The position numbers were made by a program, and so were the translations under genes. 12,358 nucleotides of DNA from an uncultured Clostridia bacterium. Its GTDB lineage: Bacteria; Bacillota; Clostridia; TANB77; CAG-508. The DNA is taken from assembly GCA_934154515.1 (NCBI GenBank), contig CAKPGD010000035.1:1-12358 (forward strand), read 5' to 3'. Shown piece after piece: positions 1 through 5,859 of the stretch (positions within the stretch are counted from its first letter, which is position 1; each line of letters begins with the position of its first letter). Under the pieces are notes generated by a model. It worked only from the letters and a program-made list of their open reading frames with translations, was not told the DNA's origin and did not search any database.

Positions 1-93
1 TTTGAAGATCAATGTACAACAGCAAACCCAAGACTTCCATTAGTTTCAGAATTAAAACAAATTTTAATAGATAGTTACTATGGAAATAAGTAA
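1..93 (+). CDS. adhE: AdhE, bifunctional acetaldehyde/alcohol dehydrogenase, C-terminal fragment
   Basis: Frame 1 is open from the left edge to a TAA at 91-93 and gives 30 residues. They contain DQCTTANPRLPLVSELKQIL followed by a DSYYG-like end. This matches from memory the very conserved end of the iron-dependent alcohol dehydrogenase half of AdhE, the fermentative enzyme that reduces acetyl-CoA to acetaldehyde and then ethanol. Most of the gene lies outside the window, so catalytic residues, length and promoter cannot be checked. A stand-alone iron alcohol dehydrogenase is the alternative, but the DQC-TANPR-PL-SELK signature is typical of AdhE. The gene converges on spoIIID and shares a terminator with it. 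Confidence 0.85.
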   Translation, partial: FEDQCTTANPRLPLVSELKQILIDSYYGNK

Positions 94-130
94 AATATAA
101 ATATATAACATAAAAATAAAATTAAAAATA

Positions 131-164
131 AAAATCCGACATTCACATAAACGTCGGATTTTTT
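131..164. terminator. Bidirectional intrinsic terminator between adhE and spoIIID
   Basis: A ten-base stem AAAATCCGAC (131-140) pairs with GTCGGATTTT (153-162) around a 12-base loop. T runs on the plus side and A runs on the left (T runs for the minus strand) let it serve both convergent genes. It begins about 38 bases after the adhE stop and ends just before the spoIIID stop. Confidence 0.9.
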
Positions 165-168
165 TAAC

Positions 169-432
169 TCATAAACTTTTTTTATTAAACTTAGTAGCAA
201 AAGCAAGTCCGCCTCTTAAAGCTCTTTCAAGTTTGTTTTTATTTAGAATCTTAAGAACCTCGAGATATAAAGCAAAGTTATAATCTGGAAGCCGTTTGGT
301 AAGATCTATAAAGACAGTACTTTTAGAAATTTCAAAAGCTTTAGCGGTATTGCGAACAGTGGAAGAATTATCCACGAAATAACGTGCTTCTTCTAGCACC
401 CGGTTTTTTAACTCAGTTTGTTTTGATACCAT
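169..432 (-). CDS. spoIIID: Sporulation transcriptional regulator SpoIIID
   Basis: An 87-residue DNA-binding protein. SpoIIID acts in the mother cell during sporulation, switching many sigma-E genes on or off and helping the hand-over to sigma-K. The sequence shows the family core: a helix-turn-helix at about residues 25-50 with ISKSTVFIDLTKRLP (Bacillus subtilis has VSKSTVHKDLTERLP) and a basic tail with LERALRGG, as in the conserved HLRGG of the family. The length fits the usual 80-95 residues. The ATG at 430-432 is preceded by AGGAGG (minus strand, within 440-447). A sigma-E-like promoter lies upstream. It is the clearest sign that the host is, or descends from, an endospore former. Function is assigned from family resemblance. 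Confidence 0.9.
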   Translation of the reverse strand: MVSKQTELKNRVLEEARYFVDNSSTVRNTAKAFEISKSTVFIDLTKRLPDYNFALYLEVLKILNKNKLERALRGGLAFATKFNKKSL

Positions 433-481
433 AATAAATCCCTCCTATTAAGAACGAAACTTGTTAATAAGTAATAATATA

Positions 482-511
482 AGTATATGAATTATAATAC
501 ATAATTATGAC
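482..511 (-). promoter_or_regulatory. Candidate sigma-E promoter of spoIIID
   Basis: On the minus strand GTCATA (506-511) is followed after 16 bases by CATATACT (482-489). This resembles the mother-cell sigma-E pattern (ATA at -35, CATA-rich -10). It would start transcription about 40 bases ahead of the spoIIID ATG. In Bacillus subtilis spoIIID is a sigma-E gene, which agrees. The surroundings are very AT-rich, so a chance match is possible. Confidence 0.4.
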
Positions 512-547
512 AAAAGAACAAATAAATAGAAAAAAAAGAGTCAGGGA

Positions 548-576
548 TTGAAAAAAGAAACATAAGGTAGTATAAT
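548..576 (+). promoter_or_regulatory. Sigma-A promoter of the SH3-VanW gene
   Basis: TTGAAA (548-553), a 17-base spacer and TATAAT (571-576) form a near-consensus vegetative promoter. The ATG is about 40 bases after the -10 and has GGAGGA ending at 606 as its ribosome site. Confidence 0.8.
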
Positions 577-615
577 ATATTCTAGCGCAAAAAATATTTA
601 GGAGGACTTAAAAAA

Positions 616-1530
616 ATGAAAAGTCGGTTTAAAACATTAAAAGTAATTCTTTTAATGACAATTGTAGTGGTTAGTACATCTAACGTTTTTACTACAATTG
701 TAAGAGCAGATGAAACTCAAGAAGAGACAGTAACAACGGAAGAAATGATTGTTACAGAAAACAGCAAAGGAGAAACAGAAGAGAAAAACAAAATAGAACA
801 GGTAAGTGACCAAAACCAAGAATATGGAGCAGAACTTAAAGCATATGTAGTACTAGATAGTTATAAAAAGCGGCTAAATGTACGAACAGAACCAAAAGAA
901 GATGCAACAGTTCTTGAAAAACTAAAACCAGGTGAAGTTGTAATTCTGGGAGCAGAAGAGTCTGAGAATTGGATAGAAGTTTTGACTACCAATGGTACAA
1001 CTGGATTTGTGAGTAAAAAATATTTACAAACTCAAAGTCTGGATGTACAAAGTTACGAACTCATATCTGCAGCAGTTGTAACCAAAAAAGACAGTTCAGA
1101 AAATAGAAATTTTAATATGTCAAAAGCGTCAGAAGCAATTAACGGTTATATTATGCTTCCAGAAGATGAGTTCAATTGGTACGGAAAAAACTGGGAAGGT
1201 GGAGTTGTAGGAAATGCAAGCAAGGAAAACGGATACAAAAAGGCAGGCGTAATTGTGAACAAAAAGTCTACAACAGGCTATGGAGGTGGAGTATGTCAGG
1301 TAAGTACAACTCTATATAATGCAATATTAAGAGCTGGTATAAGTGACATACACAAAAATGAACATTCCTTAAAATCTTCATATATTGAAGATGGAATGGA
1401 TGCAACTGTTAGCTATAAATCTTCCAACTTCTGGTTTACAAACACACTGGATTATCCAATTATGATCTGGGCACATACAAATGGAGCTCAGGTTATTGTG
1501 GAAATCTACCGCATACTTCCTGTAAAATAA
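616..1530 (+). CDS. Secreted SH3-domain and VanW-domain protein
   Basis: A 304-residue exported protein of unknown exact role, probably acting at the cell wall. Residues 1-31 form a signal peptide with a basic start, a hydrophobic core and a likely cut after VRA. An acidic, Glu/Thr-rich linker follows to about residue 72. A bacterial SH3 domain spans about 75-140 (LNVRTEP near 87-93, GFVSKKYL near 130-137), a type known to bind peptidoglycan. Residues about 148-300 form a VanW-like domain with its hallmark GYGGGVCQVSTTLYNA, including Cys227, and a conserved His250. VanW is named from vancomycin-resistance clusters, but most members lie outside them and have no proven function; nothing here suggests resistance. 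The gene is a single unit with its own promoter and terminator. GGAGGA 9 bases before 616 supports the start. Confidence 0.88.
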   Translation: MKSRFKTLKVILLMTIVVVSTSNVFTTIVRADETQEETVTTEEMIVTENSKGETEEKNKIEQVSDQNQEYGAELKAYVVLDSYKKRLNVRTEPKEDATVLEKLKPGEVVILGAEESENWIEVLTTNGTTGFVSKKYLQTQSLDVQSYELISAAVVTKKDSSENRNFNMSKASEAINGYIMLPEDEFNWYGKNWEGGVVGNASKENGYKKAGVIVNKKSTTGYGGGVCQVSTTLYNAILRAGISDIHKNEHSLKSSYIEDGMDATVSYKSSNFWFTNTLDYPIMIWAHTNGAQVIVEIYRILPVK

Positions 1531-1562
1531 AAAATTCCCTAGCGAAAGCTAGGGGATTTTTT
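1531..1562. terminator. Bidirectional terminator between the VanW gene and aspS
   Basis: CCCTAGC, a GAAA loop, and GCTAGGG form a perfect seven-base stem directly after the VanW stop, followed by GATTTTTT. On the minus strand the same hairpin is followed by AATTTTTT, so it can also end aspS, which stops at 1597. Confidence 0.92.
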
Positions 1563-1596
1563 AAAATACAACATATTCATTATTTAACTTTTTATA

Positions 1597-3345
1597 TTAC
1601 TTTATATCTAATTTTATATGAACATCTCTTAATTGCTCTCTTGTAACATTGCCAGGAGCTCCCATCATTAAATCTTCTGCTCTACTATTCATAGGAAAAG
1701 CTATAACTTCACGAATAGTTTCACTTTCTGTTAAAAGCATAAGCATTCTATCTACACCAGGTGCAATACCAGCATGTGGTGGAGCACCATATTGAAATGC
1801 ATTAAATAATGCAGGAAATTTTTCTTCAATATGTTCTTTGCTATATCCAGCAAGTTCAAATGCTTTTACCATTATTTCTGGATCATGGTTTCTAACAGCA
1901 CCAGAAGAAAGTTCTATACCATTACATACAATATCATATTGATATGCAACAATATCTAAAGGATTCATAGTATTTAAAGCTTCCATTCCGCCTTGAGGCA
2001 TAGAAAATGGATTATGGTTAAATGCAATGTTTCCTCTCTCGTCTAGTTCATACATTGGAAAATCTATAATCCAACAGAATTTAAACATACTCTTATCAAC
2101 TAAATCTAAACGTTCTCCAAGTTCAGTTCTAATTTGACCAGCAAGTTCAGTTGCTCTTTTTTCACTATCTGCAATAAAGAAAATAGTGTCATTTTCTTTT
2201 AAGTCAGCTAAACTTATAAGCTCTTTCTTTAATTCTTCTGGAATAAATTTATCAATAGGTCCTTTAAAACTTAAATCTTCCATAACTTCTAAGTATCCAA
2301 GGCCACCCATGCCAATACTCATAGCGTATTCAAGCATTTTTTCGTGGAAACCTTTAGACATATGTCCACAAACTTTTATAGCTCTTACAGTTCTTCCTAT
2401 AAATGGTTTAAAAGTACATTTGTTAAAGAAATCAGATAAATCAATAATGATAAGAGGATTTCTTAAATCAGGTTTATCGCTACCATATTTAAGCATAGCC
2501 TCTTTATATGGAATTCTAGGAAATGGATATTCAGCCACTTTTTTATCAGAAAATTTAGTAAAAGTGTTATAAACAACAGGTTCAATAGCAGCAAATACAT
2601 CTTCTTGTGTAGCATAGCTCATTTCCATATCTAATTGATAGAACTCCCCAGGTGCTCTATCTGCTCTTGCATCCTCATCTCTGAAACAAGGTGCTATTTG
2701 AAAATATTTATCTATTCCAGAAACCATTAAAAGTTGTTTAAATTGTTGTGGCGCTTGTGGAAGTGCATAAAACTTTCCAGGATGAAGTCTACTTGGTACT
2801 AAATAATCTCTAGCACCTTCAGGTGATGAGCTTGTAAGGATAGGAGTTTGAACTTCTAAAAATCCTTGCTCTATCATTTGGTTTCTTAAAAATTGAATAA
2901 CATTAGCTCTTAAAACTAAGTTATTTTTTAATTTTTCATTTCTTAAATCTAAAAATCTATATTGAAGTCTCAAATCTTCTCTTACTTGAGAATCAGAGTT
3001 TACTTCAAAAGGTAAATTTTTAGTACGTTTACCTAAAATTTCAATATTTTCGATTGCAATTTCAACTAAACCAGTTTTAATTTTTTCGTTAACAGTCTCA
3101 GGGTCTCTTTTTCTAATAATACCTTCAACGCTAACAGAGGATTCAACAGGAATATGAGATGCAAAATCAACATCAGCTTCATCAGCAGAAGTTACAACTT
3201 GTGTTACACCATACATATCTCTAATGTCTAGAAAAACTAGTCCTCCAAAATCTCTAATCGTTTGAACAAAGCCAGCTATTTTAACTTTTTTGCCAACATC
3301 CTCCAAACTAATCTCGTTACATGTGTGAGTTCTGTAAATACTCAT
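1597..3345 (-). CDS. aspS: Aspartyl-tRNA synthetase, possibly non-discriminating (Asp/Asn)
   Basis: A 582-residue class II synthetase that charges tRNA-Asp with aspartate in the cytosol. Order of domains: an OB-fold anticodon-binding domain (about 1-110), the class II core opening with PEGARDYLVPSR (175-186) and motif 2 FRDEDARADR (221-230), a bacterial GAD insertion (about 290-420), and motif 3 GIAPGVDR (526-533). The length is normal for the bacterial type. Motif 2 continues APGEFYQLD, one residue longer than the E. coli QPEFTQID form. The OB-fold segment reads GFVQTIRDFGG instead of the usual GWVxRRRDxGG. The position that, from memory, separates discriminating (Leu) from non-discriminating (His) enzymes is Phe33 here, so it does not decide. 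ATG at 3345 with AAGGAG at 3355-3360. A T-box leader controls it, and its specifier reads as Asn. No gatCAB is in the window. Confidence 0.95.
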   Translation of the reverse strand: MSIYRTHTCNEISLEDVGKKVKIAGFVQTIRDFGGLVFLDIRDMYGVTQVVTSADEADVDFASHIPVESSVSVEGIIRKRDPETVNEKIKTGLVEIAIENIEILGKRTKNLPFEVNSDSQVREDLRLQYRFLDLRNEKLKNNLVLRANVIQFLRNQMIEQGFLEVQTPILTSSSPEGARDYLVPSRLHPGKFYALPQAPQQFKQLLMVSGIDKYFQIAPCFRDEDARADRAPGEFYQLDMEMSYATQEDVFAAIEPVVYNTFTKFSDKKVAEYPFPRIPYKEAMLKYGSDKPDLRNPLIIIDLSDFFNKCTFKPFIGRTVRAIKVCGHMSKGFHEKMLEYAMSIGMGGLGYLEVMEDLSFKGPIDKFIPEELKKELISLADLKENDTIFFIADSEKRATELAGQIRTELGERLDLVDKSMFKFCWIIDFPMYELDERGNIAFNHNPFSMPQGGMEALNTMNPLDIVAYQYDIVCNGIELSSGAVRNHDPEIMVKAFELAGYSKEHIEEKFPALFNAFQYGAPPHAGIAPGVDRMLMLLTESETIREVIAFPMNSRAEDLMMGAPGNVTREQLRDVHIKLDIK

Positions 3346-3359
3346 AAAAAAACACTCCT

Positions 3360-3603
3360 TTCTTCATAGGGACGAAAAGTAAGCAAACAAAAACGCCCAC
3401 TGCATTACTGCAGGGACGAAATACTTTCCGCGGTGCCACCCTATCTTGAAAGCACAACATAAAAGTTTAGCTTTCCACTTTAACAAAATTGCTCCAATGT
3501 GTTTCGAATAATACGTTCTTCTAAGAAGGCTCTCAGCGCATTCACCTTCACTCTCTGTTAGGAATCTGTAAAATCTTTCATCTTCATAGCAATATAAAAA
3601 TTA
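3360..3603 (-). promoter_or_regulatory. T-box riboswitch leader of aspS
   Basis: The leader senses uncharged tRNA and lets transcription pass into aspS. Read on the minus strand, the stem I base pairs ATTGCT (3588-3593) with AGCAAT (3488-3493), with TGA and GGA elements suited to a kink-turn. AGAGAG and GGTGAA motifs lie in the distal part. The antiterminator T-box AGGGTGGCACCGCGGAAAG is at 3424-3442, and a terminator hairpin follows at 3394-3418. In the specifier loop, CGAAACACATT (3496-3506), with CATT pairing to GATG, leaves AAC (3501-3503) followed by the usual A as the best specifier, an Asn codon. No GAC or GAT occurs nearby. The variable T-box base is C, matching a tRNA with G73, as tRNA-Asp and tRNA-Asn have. 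The T-box identity is near certain; the specifier reading is inferred by hand. Confidence 0.95.
3388..3418 (-). terminator. T-box regulated terminator
   Basis: On the minus strand, CGTCCCTGCA pairs with TGCAGTGGGCG around a GTAA tetraloop with one bulged T, followed by TTTTTG. It lies directly after the T-box and competes with the antiterminator helix, so an uncharged tRNA would prevent its formation. Confidence 0.88.
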
Positions 3604-3609
3604 TTTTAT

Positions 3610-3638
3610 ATTTTACATATTATGCACTTATTTGTCAA
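3610..3638 (-). promoter_or_regulatory. Sigma-A promoter of the aspS T-box transcript
   Basis: On the minus strand TTGACA (3633-3638) is followed after 17 bases by TAAAAT (3610-3615). Transcription would start near 3603, just ahead of the stem I base of the T-box leader. Confidence 0.8.
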
Positions 3639-3641
3639 GAG

Positions 3642-3671
3642 GTATACGAAAATTGTAAAAATTTTGTATAC
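3642..3671. repeat. 30-base inverted repeat upstream of aspS promoter
   Basis: GTATAC-G-AAAATT (3642-3654) mirrors AATTTT-GTATAC (3660-3671), twelve paired bases per arm with one bulged G. It sits four bases upstream of the aspS -35 box and about 85 bases ahead of the divergent small gene. It could be an operator or simply a hairpin; it has no T run in the right place to be a strong terminator. Confidence 0.6.
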
Positions 3672-3755
3672 GATTTTTATCATAAAAATGGAATAAACGA
3701 ATATATATTAATAAGGCATAGTATAACTATGAAATATAAATAAGGGGGATTTTTT

Positions 3756-3965
3756 ATGGAATATACTAAAGATATTATTTTAAATGTACAATACGGAGAA
3801 AAAGTAGGAAAGTTTGGTAAAAGTGTAAAAAAATTCGGAAGGAAAATAGCCAAAATATATAAAGAAAACAAATTTATAACATTAACTCTATCTCTAACAA
3901 GCATACTTATAGTTGTAGATTTATGCATGGTTTCAAAGTTTATAAATATTCTAATTACGCTATAA
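3756..3965 (+). CDS. Small basic single-span membrane protein, unknown function
   Basis: A 69-residue protein that I do not recognise. Residues 1-40 are strongly basic and look helical, with the segment GKFGKSVKKFGRKIAKIYKENK. Residues about 41-65 form one hydrophobic span ending at the C-terminus, so the chain is probably anchored with its basic N-terminal part in the cytoplasm. AAGGGGG (3741-3747), eight bases before the ATG, is a good ribosome site and the main reason to believe the gene. The overlapping minus-strand frame has no comparable site. A CATAGTATA string at 3717-3725 resembles a sigma-K type -10, but no clear -35 goes with it. Sporulation protein, small toxin or lone membrane peptide are all possible; nothing decides. 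Confidence 0.6.
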   Translation: MEYTKDIILNVQYGEKVGKFGKSVKKFGRKIAKIYKENKFITLTLSLTSILIVVDLCMVSKFINILITL

Positions 3966-4009
3966 GACATGCATAAACAGTATTAGTAAAATATATTACA
4001 AATATATAT

Positions 4010-4053
4010 TCAATGCCTTTTTGCATTAATGTCAATGCCTTTTTACATTAGTT
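4010..4053. repeat. Two tandem copies of a 22-base unit
   Basis: TCAATGCCTTTTTGCATTAA (start of copy 1, 4010) is followed directly by a second copy starting at 4032 that differs mainly by TACATTAG for TGCATTAA. In copy 1 AATGC and GCATT can pair around a short T-rich loop; the first could weakly end transcription of the small gene. The second copy abuts the -35 box of the next promoter. Confidence 0.7.
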
Positions 4054-4080
4054 GAAATATAAACAAAAATCTGCTATAAT
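4052..4080 (+). promoter_or_regulatory. Extended -10 sigma-A promoter of the methyltransferase operon
   Basis: TTGAAA (4052-4057), 17 bases, then TATAAT (4075-4080) with TG at 4072-4073 as an extended -10. A start near 4087 leaves a leader of about 65 bases holding AAGGAG and a six-codon reading frame. Confidence 0.85.
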
Positions 4081-4109
4081 TAACGAGAAATAAAATATGG
4101 AAGGAGAGT

Positions 4110-4130
4110 ATGTTATATTTAAAATATTAA
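4110..4130 (+). other. Possible six-codon leader frame (MLYLKY)
   Basis: AAGGAG (4101-4106) lies three bases before an ATG that opens MLYLKY and stops at 4128-4130, 21 bases before the methyltransferase ATG. It is the only strong ribosome site in the leader, and the methyltransferase ATG has none close by. The spacing to this ATG is short, so it may not be translated; coupling or a mere ribosome-loading site are the options. Confidence 0.3.
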
Positions 4131-4151
4131 ATATAGCTATGCAATAATAAA

Positions 4152-5015
4152 ATGATAATAGCAAATAATTGGAAAGATTATGAAATATTAGATATGGCAG
4201 ATGGAGAAAAACTAGAAAGATGGAAAGACATTATTTTAGTACGTCCAGACCCACAAATAATTTGGAAAAACAAGAGCTTTCCAAATAAATGGAAAGAAAT
4301 AAATGCAAGATACAATAGAAGCAATACTGGAGGAGGAAGTTGGGAATATAAAAAGAAAGTTCCTAATGCTTGGCAAATAAGATACAAAAACTTAACATTT
4401 AATATAAAACCAATGGGATTTAAACATACAGGTTTATTCCCAGAACAAGCAGCAAATTGGGATTGGATGATAGAAAAAATAAAAAGTGAAAAAAGAGAAA
4501 TAAAGGTATTAAATTTATTTGCATATACAGGTGGTGCAACAGTGGCTTGTTTATCTGCAGGAGCTAGTGTATGCCATGTAGACAGTTCAAAAGGAATGGT
4601 AGCTTGGGCGAAAGAAAATGTACAAGCCTCTGGCTTACAAGAAAGACCAGTAAGATATATAGTGGATGATGTTGTAAAATTTGTTAATAGAGAAATAAGA
4701 AGAGGAAACAAATATGATGCAATAATAATGGATCCACCTTCTTATGGTAGAGGAGCAAATGGAGAAGTATGGAAATTTGAAGAAAATATATGTGATTTAG
4801 TAGAACTTTGTGCACAGGTATTATCAGAGAATCCATTATTCTTTTTAATAAATTCATATACAACAGGAATATCAAGCACTGTTCTAGAAAATTTATTAAA
4901 TTTAAATATAGCAAAAAAATATGGAGGCAAAGTTTCAAATGGAGAAATAGGTCTTCCAATGACAAATTCAAAATTAGTTCTTCCTTGTGGAATTTATGGA
5001 AGATGGGAAAAGTAG
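4152..5015 (+). CDS. Class I SAM-dependent methyltransferase, RlmI/RlmK-like
   Basis: A 287-residue cytosolic methyltransferase of the group (COG1092-like) that includes 23S rRNA cytosine and guanine methylases. GFKHTGLFPEQAANWDW (89-105) precedes the nucleotide fold. Motif I is LNLFAYTGGA (120-129), the SAM ribose acid is near HVDSSKG (142-148), and motif IV is MDPPSYGRG (193-201). The DPPSY form fits a base or protein amine target. There is no PUA domain, so it is shorter than E. coli RlmI (about 396 residues) and the true substrate is not known. No in-frame start exists between the stop at 4134 and 4152, so ATG 4152 is the earliest choice; it lacks a close ribosome site. It is followed after 12 bases by the pseudouridine synthase, suggesting a joint RNA-modification operon. 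Confidence 0.85.
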   Translation: MIIANNWKDYEILDMADGEKLERWKDIILVRPDPQIIWKNKSFPNKWKEINARYNRSNTGGGSWEYKKKVPNAWQIRYKNLTFNIKPMGFKHTGLFPEQAANWDWMIEKIKSEKREIKVLNLFAYTGGATVACLSAGASVCHVDSSKGMVAWAKENVQASGLQERPVRYIVDDVVKFVNREIRRGNKYDAIIMDPPSYGRGANGEVWKFEENICDLVELCAQVLSENPLFFLINSYTTGISSTVLENLLNLNIAKKYGGKVSNGEIGLPMTNSKLVLPCGIYGRWEK

Positions 5016-5027
5016 AAGGAGAATTTA

Positions 5028-5717
5028 ATGCAAAAATTAAACGTAATCTATGAAGATAACCACATAATAGTAGTAGAAAAAATGGTAAACATACCATCAC
5101 AAGCAGATAAAACAGGTGATGTAGATATGCTAACTATAATAAAAAAATACATAAAAGAAAAATATAATAAACCAGGAGAAGTATATTTAGGGCTAGTACA
5201 TAGATTAGACAGACCAGTAGGCGGAGTTATGGTGTTTGCAAAAACATCAAAAGCGGCTTCGAGACTAAGTGAACAAGTAAGGGTAAAAGATTTTAAAAAG
5301 AAATATCTAGTAGTAGTAAATGGAAAAATGGAAAATAAAGCAGAAACATTAGAAGATTACTTATTAAAAAATGAGAAAGCAAACATGAGCAAAGTAGTTA
5401 AAGAAGGTACAAAAAATGCAAAATTCGCATCACTAGATTATGAAGTTTTAAAATACAATAAAGAAATAGATTTATCAGTACTAAAAATAAACTTACATAC
5501 AGGAAGACATCATCAAATTAGAGTTCAACTATCTAGTAGAAACCATAGTATATACGGAGACCAGAAATATGGTGGAAGAGGTCATGGCAAGCAAATAGCA
5601 TTATGGGCATATGAATTAAGTATTCTACATCCTATAACAAAAGAACGAATGACATTTAAGGTACTACCAGAAATAAATGGAACTTGGAAAATATTAGAAG
5701 GCATAAAAGAGATTTAA
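5028..5717 (+). CDS. RluA-family pseudouridine synthase
   Basis: A 229-residue enzyme that converts uridine to pseudouridine in structured RNA, most likely rRNA or tRNA. It shows the RluA signature HRLDRPVGGVMVFAKT from residue 58, with the catalytic Asp61 in RLD, and a later GRHHQIRVQLS motif. It has no S4 domain and no long extensions, so it is a single-domain member; the target uridine cannot be told from the sequence. AAGGAG right after the methyltransferase stop is the ribosome site for ATG 5028. The 12-base gap and shared direction make it the second gene of the operon started at the 4052-4080 promoter. A terminator follows. Confidence 0.92.
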   Translation: MQKLNVIYEDNHIIVVEKMVNIPSQADKTGDVDMLTIIKKYIKEKYNKPGEVYLGLVHRLDRPVGGVMVFAKTSKAASRLSEQVRVKDFKKKYLVVVNGKMENKAETLEDYLLKNEKANMSKVVKEGTKNAKFASLDYEVLKYNKEIDLSVLKINLHTGRHHQIRVQLSSRNHSIYGDQKYGGRGHGKQIALWAYELSILHPITKERMTFKVLPEINGTWKILEGIKEI

Positions 5718-5737
5718 TCCAGTAAAAAAGTGTAAAC

Positions 5738-5825
5738 AAAAAACAAGAATAGTTTAAAAAGTTTTTTAAAAGTAAGTTTAAACGAGATTAAACAAGTGCA
5801 TAAAACTAAACTATTCTTGCTTTTT
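5738..5825. terminator. Long inverted repeat, probable bidirectional terminator
   Basis: CAAGAATAGTTTA (5744-5756) is perfectly repeated in inverse at 5807-5819; beyond one mismatch the arms extend with five A/T pairs. The loop is 50 bases. T runs follow on both strands (CTTTTTACTT on plus, TTTTTTG on minus), which suits the convergent genes on either side. The long loop is unusual, so a small decayed repeat element is an alternative. Confidence 0.65.
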
Positions 5826-5859
5826 ACTTAATTATCTTTTTGGTTAATAATTTTTTTAT

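Noticed and set aside
616..1530. Vancomycin-resistance role for the VanW protein
   Set aside because: No vanA/B-type ligase, vanH, vanX or two-component pair is nearby; VanW domains are common outside resistance clusters.
2186..2572. Plus-strand open frame inside aspS
   Set aside because: It lies wholly within a clear synthetase gene on the other strand, has no ribosome site and resembles no family.
3496..3506. His (CAC) or Thr (ACA) as the T-box specifier
   Set aside because: Both overlap the AAC, but the T-box base C requires a G73 tRNA; tRNA-His has C73 and tRNA-Thr usually A or U, and the gene is aspS.
3680..3970. Minus-strand 96-codon frame opposite the small membrane protein
   Set aside because: No ribosome site and an antisense-like composition; the plus-strand frame has AAGGGGG at good spacing.
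4178..5100. Several minus-strand open frames opposite the methyltransferase and pseudouridine synthase
   Set aside because: Hydrophobic, Leu/Phe-rich translations typical of the antisense of AT-rich genes; both plus-strand genes are well supported.
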